Below are positions 57,343 through 64,000 of a stretch of 64,000 nucleotides of DNA, piece after piece. The stretch's first letter is position 1. The number at the start of each line of letters is the position of its first letter. The notes below the pieces were generated by a model that saw only the letters and a list, made by a program, of their open reading frames with translations, was not told the origin of the DNA and did no database searches. The position numbers and the translations under genes are program-made. Source of the DNA: an uncultured Fretibacterium sp. (GTDB lineage Bacteria > Synergistota > Synergistia > Synergistales > Aminobacteriaceae); contig CALGGR010000149.1 of NCBI GenBank assembly GCA_937915755.1, forward strand, positions 1 to 64,000, in the 5' to 3' direction.

Positions 57343-58614
57343 CTACAGGAACGTTCCTCTCATCTCAGCAACGTCAGCAACCCTCTGTATCGCCGCCATT
57401 GCCGCAGCACGCCTCATCGTTACGTGTTTCGACTCTGAATAGTCCCAAACAAGACGGAAATTGCCCTTCATTATGTGGACCAGCCTGTTGTTGTACTCCT
57501 CCTCGCTCCAGAATGCTCCCTGCAAGTTCTGCGCCCACTCGAAATATGACCCTATAACTCCGCCAGAATTTGCCAGGAAGTCAGGAACTATCATCACTCC
57601 CCTGTCTTTGAGAATCTCTTCTCCCTCTGGTGTAGTCGGCCCGTTAGCTCCTTCGACGATGTAGCGCGCTTTTACTCTTCCTGCGGTCTCGGCGTTAATC
57701 ACTCCGTCTCTCGCACATGGGAAAAAGAAATCGCATTCCGTTGAAAATTCATCATCAATCTTCTCGCAGTTCCCGAAAGTCTCGAAACCTTCAAGCAGCT
57801 TCTTCGGGTGTTTCCTCACAGCGTCAAAAGCCCGGTGAATATCAATACCGTCCGCTGAATAGTACGCTCCTGTGATGTCGCTTATTGCCACGATCTTAAC
57901 GCCCGCGTCATTCAGGGTCTTTGCCGTGTAGCTTCCGACGTTTCCGAAACCTTGAACCGCCGCCGTCATTGTGTCGGGATTCTTTCCGAGTACTTTCATG
58001 AGCTCGAGGCCGCATGTCGCAACACCGCGCCCCGTTGCTTCGTTACGGCCGTGACTTCCCCAGAAATTTACAGGCTTCCCGGTGAGCACAGCAGGTTCAA
58101 GACGCCCGCGCATCTTGCTGATTGTGTCGAGTATCCATACCATTTCCTGACCGCCCGTGTTCATGTCAGGTGCTGGAACATCGCTCCATCGTCCGAGTAT
58201 AGGCTCAATCCTTGCAGCGTATGTACGTGTGAGCTGTTCTTTCTCGCGTTTTGACATAGTGAGGGGGTCGCAGCATATTCCGCCTTTGCCGCCGCCGTAG
58301 GGGATTCCAGCGAGTGAGCATTTCCACGTCATCAGCATTGCAAGAGCCTCGCATTCGTCCATGTCAACACCCAAATCGTAGCGTATTCCTCCCTTTGACG
58401 GGCCTAACGCTGTCGAGTGCTGTACACGGTAGCCGTCATAGACATTCACAGAGCCGTCGTCCATTTCGACAGGGATTGAGACCTTCATCATTCGTTCAGA
58501 ATGACTCAGCATCGTTATGAGCCTCTCGCTTAATCCCATCTCGTCAGCAGCTCCATAAAACTCCTGAAGTGCCGTGTTCAGTAATACATTCGATGATTTT
58601 CTCCGTTCTTGCAT
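57343..58614 (-). CDS. gdhA: Glutamate dehydrogenase (Glu/Leu/Phe/Val family)
   Basis: A 423-residue NAD(P)-dependent dehydrogenase that deaminates glutamate to 2-oxoglutarate. The catalytic domain holds HSTALGPSKGGIRYDLGVDM and KCSLAGIPYGGGKGGICCDP, with the Gly-Gly-Lys catalytic lysine. DVPAPDMNTGGQEMVWILD follows. The Rossmann domain has AAVQGFGNVGSYTAKTL, an NAD-type GxGNxG. The C-terminal ANGPTTPEGEEIL and VPDFLANSGGVIGSYFEW are standard. It fits a catabolic role in an amino acid fermenter, feeding from the DAACS symporter. It has its own GGAGGCG ribosome binding site and a TATAAT at 58683-58678. Confidence 0.96.
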   Translation of the reverse strand: MQERRKSSNVLLNTALQEFYGAADEMGLSERLITMLSHSERMMKVSIPVEMDDGSVNVYDGYRVQHSTALGPSKGGIRYDLGVDMDECEALAMLMTWKCSLAGIPYGGGKGGICCDPLTMSKREKEQLTRTYAARIEPILGRWSDVPAPDMNTGGQEMVWILDTISKMRGRLEPAVLTGKPVNFWGSHGRNEATGRGVATCGLELMKVLGKNPDTMTAAVQGFGNVGSYTAKTLNDAGVKIVAISDITGAYYSADGIDIHRAFDAVRKHPKKLLEGFETFGNCEKIDDEFSTECDFFFPCARDGVINAETAGRVKARYIVEGANGPTTPEGEEILKDRGVMIVPDFLANSGGVIGSYFEWAQNLQGAFWSEEEYNNRLVHIMKGNFRLVWDYSESKHVTMRRAAAMAAIQRVADVAEMRGTFL

Positions 58615-58778
58615 AACAAAGCACGCCTCCTTCTTGAAGCTCTTTCGCTATTCAGTTGTATTTATATTGACTGAGATATTATAACATGAAACGAGAGGGT
58701 GTTTTACCCCCATTCCCCGCCTAAGCTGTTTAATACCCTTTGCGATGGAATGCAGCCTTGTTGCGCTGCTCTCCGATG

Positions 58779-58897
58779 TCATTTCATGGCTTCAGACTTG
58801 TCCCCGTCATCGTACATAAGTCCTTTGCGCTCCAGTTCAGACCTTAAACGTTTCTGCTCCTTACGTTCTGCCTCAAGCTGTGAATGAAGCCACTTTT
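58779..58897 (-). pseudogene. Short charged C-terminal relic after folP
   Basis: Following the folP stop on the minus strand, a frame opened by a stop codon reads KWLHSQLEAERKEQKRLRSE, then LERKGLMYDDGDKSEAMK and ends in TGA. There is no start codon near its beginning. The strongly charged, helical sequence looks like the end of a coiled-coil protein. It may be the tail of a lost gene. I see nothing else in 58684-58778. Confidence 0.35.
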
Positions 58898-58900
58898 ATA

Positions 58901-60079
58901 TCATAACAGCCGCTCCGCAATCCTCAAAGCCTCTATATTAGCCGCAACATCATGAACTCGCATAATACTCACTCTTCCCGCCGTCATGGCCGTAATCCCA
59001 AGCGTACCCGAAAGCCCGCCCGTAAATCTTTTCCTCGAATGCCCAATCATCAAAGGCCGTCCGAAAACTTTTAGGCTCTCAATGTTCTTCAGGATCGTGA
59101 AATTATCCTCCGCCGATTTCCCGAAGCCCAGGCCCGGATCTATTATCACGTTCTCACGCTTCACACCCGCCTCCTCAAGCCCTTCAAGCTTCCGCGAAAA
59201 GTAAACGTCCATCTCGCCGAGAATATTCTCATGTCCCTCGTATCCGGCCATGTCTGTGGGGATACCTGAAATATGCGACAGTACATACGGAATCCCAAGT
59301 TCAGCAATCGTTCCGGCCATTTCAGAATCGAAGCCGTAACCGCTGATGTCGTTGATGATGTCCGCGCCCTCTTCCGAAGAAATACGCGCAATCCCAGCCT
59401 TGTAGGTGTCAACGGAAATCAAAGTGTCAGGAAATTCCCGCCTCAGTGCTTTCAACGCAGGCAATAATCTTTCAGCTTCCTCAGTTTCGCTGACAGGGGT
59501 TGCACCCGGCCTAGTGGATTCAGCTCCGACGTCAAGGATATAAGCCCCTTCAGTCAGGAATCTTTCGGCACGCTCGATTACTGTGCGCTCATCTATACGG
59601 CTTGCCTCGTGAAATGAATCAGGCGTGAGATTCAGAATCGCCATTAAGCGCGTCTTCCCGCCTGAAACTATTTTGCGGCCATGCGGCGAAGTCATCTCCC
59701 AATTTCGTGGCTTAACGTTCCTCATTATTGCCGACAATTTTTCCCTCAAAGCCGGAATGCCCCATATGTTCATGGCCTTCATCTTCTCAGTGAGACTGAG
59801 TAACTGCTTCTCCGTGCCCATGATGAGAATATCGCTGTAGTCCACCTTTCCGTCAATAACATGTTTTGCGACAACCACGTCTCCCCCGCGTGAAAGCATT
59901 TCCTGCTTCAAGAAATTCGCGGCTCTATAGTCGACTCTCTCGGCGTAAATGTGAAGTACCTCTGACTTCGGCGCAAGGTATGCTAATGCTCCTGAATCCG
60001 TTCCAATTTTCGCGCAGACCTTCCTCATGTCATCAATCCCTGAAATCCTCACGGGGTAAACAGAAATGTTATCCTTCAA
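58901..60079 (-). CDS. folP: Dihydropteroate synthase with an N-terminal extension
   Basis: A 392-residue protein from a TTG at 60079, preceded by GAGGTA at eight bases. The longer frame to 60163 has no ribosome binding site. The C-terminal TIM barrel (about 130-390) is a full DHPS: MAILNLTPDSFHEASR, YILDVGAESTRPGATPV, ADIINDISGYGFDSEMA, NVIIDPGLGFGKSAEDNF and LMIGHSRKRFTG. It makes 7,8-dihydropteroate from p-aminobenzoate and the pterin pyrophosphate. The first 120 residues, with VRISGIDDMRKVCAKIG and YRAANFLKQEMLSRGGDVVV, are an additional domain known from long DHPS forms of anaerobes. Its job is unknown. Confidence 0.92.
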   Translation of the reverse strand: MKDNISVYPVRISGIDDMRKVCAKIGTDSGALAYLAPKSEVLHIYAERVDYRAANFLKQEMLSRGGDVVVAKHVIDGKVDYSDILIMGTEKQLLSLTEKMKAMNIWGIPALREKLSAIMRNVKPRNWEMTSPHGRKIVSGGKTRLMAILNLTPDSFHEASRIDERTVIERAERFLTEGAYILDVGAESTRPGATPVSETEEAERLLPALKALRREFPDTLISVDTYKAGIARISSEEGADIINDISGYGFDSEMAGTIAELGIPYVLSHISGIPTDMAGYEGHENILGEMDVYFSRKLEGLEEAGVKRENVIIDPGLGFGKSAEDNFTILKNIESLKVFGRPLMIGHSRKRFTGGLSGTLGITAMTAGRVSIMRVHDVAANIEALRIAERLL

Positions 60080-60194
60080 AATTTTTACCTCCTCACGAAA
60101 TCCACTAGTGAAAGTTATTCTAATACAAAACGAGACTGTTTCATGAGGCCATGATACAATCACATATAAATTTTAGTGAAGGGAGCTTTTATCC

Positions 60195-62078
60195 ATGAGA
60201 ATACTATTCGTCCTTTTCGCGCTTTTACTCGCAATGCCCGCAGTGTGTGCATCTGCCGCAGTCCCGCCAATCTTGCCTATGGAAGACTTCTTCCGAAACC
60301 CGGAAAATTCCGCGTTCTCAATTTCTCCCGACGGAAAGTGGCTTGCATTCGCCCGGCCATGGCAGCACAGAATGAACGTCTACGTCCGCGAGATCTCAAC
60401 AGGAAACGAGAAGCGCATAACGTCAGCAACCGAACGCGACATCGCCGGCTTCTTCTGGAAAGGAAACGGAAGGATAGTATTCGCTCAGGATTCTGGAGGG
60501 GACGAGAATTTCCACGTCTATATTACTGACATAACTGGCGGCGAAGCTAGAGACCTCACACCTTTCGAGAAAGTTAAAGCAGGAGTCCTTGATGACCTTG
60601 AGGATGACCCCGTTCACATGCTCATCGACATGAACAAGGAGAACCCCGAAGTCTTTGATGTTTACAGGTGCAACATTGAGACAGGGGAGCTTGAACTTGT
60701 CGGCAGAAATCCCGGAAACATCACAGGCTGGCTGACCGACCATGACGGGAAACTGAGATGCGCTTTCCAGACCGACGGGGTGAACGAGACATTTCTCTAC
60801 CGAACTGATGAGAGCCAGAACTTCCGCCCCCTCATAACGACGAACTTCAAGGAGACTTTCTCGCCCGTAATGTTCGCGTACGACAACAAGACCATGTACG
60901 TCGTCTCCAACCTCAGCAGGGACAAGGCCGCAATATACACGTTTGACCCTGAGAAGAATGAGACGATTGACCTCGTGTTTGAGCATGATGAAGTTGACGC
61001 TGGCGGAATAATGCACTCAAAGAAGCGCAAGATCATCACGGGCGTAACCTACACGACCGACAGGAGGCACTACAAGTTCTTCGACGCTTCCCGCGAGGAA
61101 TTGCAGAAGACGATTGATGCGTTCTTTCCGGGACTTGAGGTTGCTGCTGTTGACACTGACGACGACGAACAGAGGTACATCGTTCGGACTTACAGCGACA
61201 GAACGAGGGGGGCTTACTACCTTTTCGACCGCCGGGACAATTCAATCTCGAAGCTTGCGGATTTATCCCCGTGGCTGAAAGCTGACCAGCTCGCACCGAT
61301 GAAGGCCATAACGTTCACGGCAAGGGACGGCGCGAAGATTAACGGCTATCTCACTCTTCCCGTCGGCGTTGCATCGAAGGATCTCCCGCTCGTCGTTATA
61401 CCGCACGGAGGGCCAAGCGGAAGGGACGTTTGGGGCTTCGACTCTGAGGCACAGTTCCTCGCTAACAGGGGAATCGCTGTCTTGCAGGTGAACTTCAGGG
61501 GGTCGACGGGCTACGGAAAAGCGTTCTGGCAGGCAGGCTTCAAGCAGTGGGGAAAGAGAATGCAGGACGATGTTACGGACGGTGTACAGTGGGCGGTCAA
61601 TGAGGGTATTGCCGACCGTTCAAGGCTTGCGATTTACGGTGCCAGCTACGGAGGGTACGCGGCTCTTGCGGGCGCAACGTTCACACCGTATCTTTACGCC
61701 TGCGCTGTGAGCTATGTGGGGCCGTCAAACCTTTTCACGCTGATTGAGTGCATTCCGCCATACTGGAGGCCGTTCATCGAGATGGAGCATGAGATGATAG
61801 GAGACCCGTCGGCTGACAAAGAGCTTCTCACGGAAGTATCGCCTGTGTTCCACGCTGAGAACATAAGGATTCCGCTGTTCGTTGCACAGGGAGCTAATGA
61901 CCCGCGCGTCAACAAAGCAGAGTCAGACCAGATTGTCGAGGCAGTCCGTAAGGCTGGGAAAGATGTCGTCTACATGGTGAAGGACAACGAGGGACACGGT
62001 TTCCGCAACGAGGAAAACAGGTTCGACTTCTACAGGACGATGGAGGAGTTCTTCAGGAAACATTTAGGCTCACGATAA
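60195..62078 (+). CDS. Secreted S9-family (prolyl oligopeptidase type) peptidase
   Basis: A 627-residue exported serine peptidase with a signal peptide at 1-21 (FVLFALLLAMPAVCASA). A seven-bladed beta-propeller runs to about 370 (SISPDGKWLAFARPW, LVGRNPGNITGWLTDHDGK). The alpha/beta-hydrolase domain follows. The nucleophile Ser is in LAIYGASYGGYAALAGA (about 487), the Asp in AQGANDPRVNKAESDQI (about 575), and the His in VKDNEGHGFRNEEN (about 607). An oxyanion-type GGPSGRDVWGFD precedes. It probably degrades peptides in the periplasm, useful for an amino acid fermenter. The -10 region GATACAAT precedes it, and a terminator follows at 62086. Confidence 0.9.
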   Translation: MRILFVLFALLLAMPAVCASAAVPPILPMEDFFRNPENSAFSISPDGKWLAFARPWQHRMNVYVREISTGNEKRITSATERDIAGFFWKGNGRIVFAQDSGGDENFHVYITDITGGEARDLTPFEKVKAGVLDDLEDDPVHMLIDMNKENPEVFDVYRCNIETGELELVGRNPGNITGWLTDHDGKLRCAFQTDGVNETFLYRTDESQNFRPLITTNFKETFSPVMFAYDNKTMYVVSNLSRDKAAIYTFDPEKNETIDLVFEHDEVDAGGIMHSKKRKIITGVTYTTDRRHYKFFDASREELQKTIDAFFPGLEVAAVDTDDDEQRYIVRTYSDRTRGAYYLFDRRDNSISKLADLSPWLKADQLAPMKAITFTARDGAKINGYLTLPVGVASKDLPLVVIPHGGPSGRDVWGFDSEAQFLANRGIAVLQVNFRGSTGYGKAFWQAGFKQWGKRMQDDVTDGVQWAVNEGIADRSRLAIYGASYGGYAALAGATFTPYLYACAVSYVGPSNLFTLIECIPPYWRPFIEMEHEMIGDPSADKELLTEVSPVFHAENIRIPLFVAQGANDPRVNKAESDQIVEAVRKAGKDVVYMVKDNEGHGFRNEENRFDFYRTMEEFFRKHLGSR

Positions 62079-62085
62079 GGATTTC

Positions 62086-62115
62086 AAGCCCCCGTAACAA
62101 TGCGGGGGTTTTTCT
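62086..62115 (+). terminator. Terminator of the S9 peptidase gene
   Basis: AGCCCCCG pairs with CGGGGG around TAACAATG, followed by T5. The promoter of the next gene begins only eight bases later. Confidence 0.88.
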
Positions 62116-62122
62116 TTGACTG

Positions 62123-62151
62123 TTGACATTCATAGCTTCCTATACTATTAT
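62123..62151 (+). promoter_or_regulatory. Sigma-70 promoter of the amidohydrolase operon
   Basis: A perfect TTGACA (62123-62128), 17 bases, then TATTAT (62146-62151). The start of the downstream gene is at 62181 behind AGGAGG. Confidence 0.75.
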
Positions 62152-62180
62152 CACATCAACAATCCCAGCAGGAGGCAAAA

Positions 62181-63179
62181 ATGAGACTGATCACGCTTGA
62201 GGAACATTTCACGTCGCCCGAAATTGTCGAGGCCAATAACATGTTCAATCTTCAGCCGCAATCACAACCTGAAGAGTTGACGGATTTCTACAAGTCTCAC
62301 ACGGCGTTCGGCGCGGAGCTTCTCGACATTGAGAATATGAGACTCCCATACATGGACAGCCAGAACATAACGATGCAGGTACTTTCCTACACGTCCCCGA
62401 TTTCCGACAAAGTTCCCCCGTCAGATGCTTTGAGGATATGCGCGAGGGCGAATGACATTCTCGCAGGCCATGTCGCTGAACACCCCGAACGTTTCGCGGG
62501 ATTCGCAACACTCCCAATGTCAGACCCTAAAGCTGCTGCCGTTGAGCTTGAACGCTGCGTTAAGGAGCTGAGATTCTGCGGTGCACTCGTTGCGGGACAG
62601 TTTCAGGGACACTTCTACGATGAGCCTCAATTCCTCCCGATTTTCGCAAAGGCTGAGGAACTTGATGTGCCCGTATACTTTCACCCAGCATTGATTAACC
62701 CGGCAATTCAGGATTACTACTTCATGTCGCCTTCATGGAGCGTCGTAATCGGCGGACAGTTCGCATCGGCAGGCTTCGGTTGGCACATGGACGTAGGCAT
62801 TCACGTTGTGCGAATGATACTGTCGGGAATATTCGATAAACTTCCAAAGCTGAAGATCATTTCGGGGCATTGGGGCGAGATGGTCCCGGCGTTCCTTGAG
62901 AGAATGGATTACATGTTCAGGCCGGAAAGCACAGGGCTTCAAAGGACTATATCCGACTACTACAAGAGCAACATCTACCTCACTCCGAGCGGGATATTGT
63001 CGGCGATGCAGCTTGAGTACCTCGTCAAACTCATGGGCGCGGAACACATACTCTACTCGGTCGATTACCCTTACATGCAGCCCGATAACGTCTACACTTT
63101 TATCGCGGACGCAAATCTCACTCAGGAACAGAAGGAACTGATCGCTCACGGAAACGCTGAGAGAATTTTGCACTTATAG
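62181..63179 (+). CDS. Amidohydrolase-family decarboxylase (PF04909 type)
   Basis: A 332-residue protein of the amidohydrolase-2 family, which includes gamma-resorcylate, 2,3-dihydroxybenzoate and aminocarboxymuconate semialdehyde decarboxylases. The metal site residues appear as Glu and His in ITLEEHF at 4-10, His in VPVYFHPALIN at about 164, and His in IISGHWGEM at about 220. The Asp is in LYSVDYPYMQPDN at about 290. EEHF with SVDYPY is typical of the benzoate-type non-oxidative decarboxylases. The substrate is unproven. It has its own sigma-70 promoter, and a secreted NTF2-like protein follows after 12 bases. Confidence 0.85.
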   Translation: MRLITLEEHFTSPEIVEANNMFNLQPQSQPEELTDFYKSHTAFGAELLDIENMRLPYMDSQNITMQVLSYTSPISDKVPPSDALRICARANDILAGHVAEHPERFAGFATLPMSDPKAAAVELERCVKELRFCGALVAGQFQGHFYDEPQFLPIFAKAEELDVPVYFHPALINPAIQDYYFMSPSWSVVIGGQFASAGFGWHMDVGIHVVRMILSGIFDKLPKLKIISGHWGEMVPAFLERMDYMFRPESTGLQRTISDYYKSNIYLTPSGILSAMQLEYLVKLMGAEHILYSVDYPYMQPDNVYTFIADANLTQEQKELIAHGNAERILHL

Positions 63180-63191
63180 GAGGAAGAAGAA

Positions 63192-63836
63192 ATGAGGATA
63201 TTTTTGTGCGTTTTGATGGTTTTGGCGATGTCTGCGGTTTCATTCTCTGCGGAAATGACGGACTATGAGGCCGTGAACAATCTCATCGTAAGCGAAAGGC
63301 TCTACCGTGTCAGCCACAGGAACGAGGAATTAGCCGGCTGTTACGCGCCTGACGCAAAGATTCACACGAGCTGGCAGAGCGGAGGGGTCAGCAGTTTCGT
63401 GGGACATTCAGCACCAGAGGCACAAGGTCAGTCGTTCAACGTCAACCGCTGCGGAGGAGCGTTAATCTACCTCAACGGCTCAAAGGCTTTCGTCGAATAC
63501 CCGTCAACAACGTCAAGAACCGTAACTGTAAACGGAGTCGAGGCTGTCCTCACGTCATACATGAGGCTTCTATACCGTGTCGAAAAGCGCGAGGGTGTCT
63601 GGAAAATCACGGACATGTTCTCGCTCAATGAGGCTGACGAACTCGCTCCCGTGATTCCCGGCCAAGACCTCAAGATTAACCCCGATGACGTTAAAGGACT
63701 CAGAGTGTCGTGCAGGTGGCTCGCTTACACCAGGAGGGCGGCAGGCGCGGAGTTTGACGATGACCTTCCGGGCACGGACAGGCCGGAAGATGTCAAGAAA
63801 CTCTATGATAAGGCTTTTGCGTGGCTCAATGACTAA
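63192..63836 (+). CDS. Secreted NTF2/SnoaL-like protein
   Basis: A 214-residue protein with a signal peptide at 1-19 (LCVLMVLAMSAVSFS). An NTF2-like (SnoaL) fold follows: YEAVNNLIVSERLYRVSHRN, a helix and loop with CYAPDAKIHTSW, and a beta-sheet with AFVEYPSTTSRTVTVNGVEA, then MRLLYRVEKREGVWKITDMF. The last 50 residues are an extra helical tail. Relatives are small enzymes or binding domains for polyketide or aromatic substrates. Twelve bases after a decarboxylase-type gene suggests a shared substrate route. Its start overlaps nothing; its end overlaps the following MarR gene by eight bases. Confidence 0.75.
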   Translation: MRIFLCVLMVLAMSAVSFSAEMTDYEAVNNLIVSERLYRVSHRNEELAGCYAPDAKIHTSWQSGGVSSFVGHSAPEAQGQSFNVNRCGGALIYLNGSKAFVEYPSTTSRTVTVNGVEAVLTSYMRLLYRVEKREGVWKITDMFSLNEADELAPVIPGQDLKINPDDVKGLRVSCRWLAYTRRAAGAEFDDDLPGTDRPEDVKKLYDKAFAWLND

Positions 63837-64000
63837 TCACGCTGACAAAATCGCAATACTCATCAAGAAGTTGAGCCTTGAGATCGACAAGCTCTCTAAT
63901 CCTATTCTTGAGCCTTACGACCTCACACATTCTCAGTTCAAAATACTGAAGTACGTACTAATGAACCCGGAGAAGAACATAAGGCAGGCAGATATTGAGC
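63829..64000 (+). CDS. MarR-family transcriptional regulator, N-terminal part
   Basis: The ATG at 63829 overlaps the end of the NTF2-like gene. The 57 visible residues, ADKIAILIKKLSLEIDKLSN and YDLTHSQFKILKYVLMNPEK with NIRQADIE, are the dimerisation helix and the start of a MarR winged helix. The gene continues beyond the window. It probably controls its own operon with the decarboxylase-type gene, since MarR regulators often sense aromatic acids. That is inference. Confidence 0.8.
   Translation, partial: MTNHADKIAILIKKLSLEIDKLSNPILEPYDLTHSQFKILKYVLMNPEKNIRQADIE

Noticed and set aside
1..64000. CRISPR arrays, tRNA and rRNA genes
   Set aside because: I saw no regularly spaced direct repeats, no cloverleaf-like sequence with CCA context and no rRNA signatures in either strand. 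A tRNA or repeat-finder run would be decisive.

Overview
The window looks like a chromosomal segment of a Gram-negative anaerobe that ferments amino acids, most probably a gut- or rumen-type member of the Synergistota (Synergistaceae). That placement is inference from gene content: an hrcA-grpE-dnaK operon under a CIRCE operator, two-subunit glycyl-tRNA synthetase, a flagellar cluster with flbD and fliY, a FeoA-FeoB fusion, glutamate dehydrogenase, threonine deaminase and a dicarboxylate/amino-acid symporter. No rRNA, tRNA or CRISPR array was seen. Most of the window is moderately GC-rich, and a few AT-rich patches stand out as likely acquired DNA.

Layout. 1-1.6 kb: an AT-rich helicase gene cut by an IS200/IS605-type end, then a VapC-type toxin-antitoxin pair. 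1.6-9.6 kb: transport and housekeeping genes (DAACS symporter, kptA, AEC permease, a SprA-like metalloprotease, holA, a pilin, leuS). 9.6-11.6 kb: an IS relic, two overlapping GntR regulators and a decayed helical-repeat gene. 11.6-19.3 kb: Mrp ATPase, uridine phosphorylase, a lone EVE-like domain protein, a frameshifted exported protein with an intact exported neighbour, feoAB, a 270-bp IS200/IS605-derived mini-element that keeps an omega-RNA-like 3' end, and two tandem GTPases, one with a glycine-zipper tail. 19.3-31.7 kb: the heat-shock operon, a glycosyltransferase, a 6-phospho-beta-glucosidase, a flavoprotein, ilvA, a LysM/M23 peptidase and glyQS. 31.7-34.8 kb: small secreted proteins between two copies of the glyS tail plus terminator, an AT-rich polysaccharide glycosyltransferase and a pilin fragment.

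34.8-44.4 kb is one minus-strand flagellar/motor operon, flbD-motA-motB-[hicB-hicA, hicB::hicA, PHP phosphatase]-fliL-fliM-fliY-cheY-fliO-fliP-fliQ-fliR-flhB. A decaying duplicated HicBA module and a PHP phosphatase sit inside it. 44.5-50.9 kb is a tightly packed plus-strand operon: GAF-like protein, dxs, tlyA, ankyrin protein, gmd. 50.9-60.1 kb holds minus-strand genes: an AddB-like nuclease, an FtsK-like protein with altered nucleotide-binding motifs, mltG, gdhA and folP. The window ends with a secreted S9 peptidase and a plus-strand set of amidohydrolase/decarboxylase, secreted NTF2-like protein and the start of a MarR regulator.

The most interesting items are the paired GTPases next to an orphan omega-RNA-bearing mini-element, the FtsK homologue with Walker A Lys to Arg and Walker B Asp to Asn, the HicBA modules with both toxins broken and both antitoxins kept, a G9 tract inside a promoter spacer, and recurrent hairpins that pair with ribosome binding sites. 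Nothing here is proven to be a new system. The GTPase pair is the best candidate.
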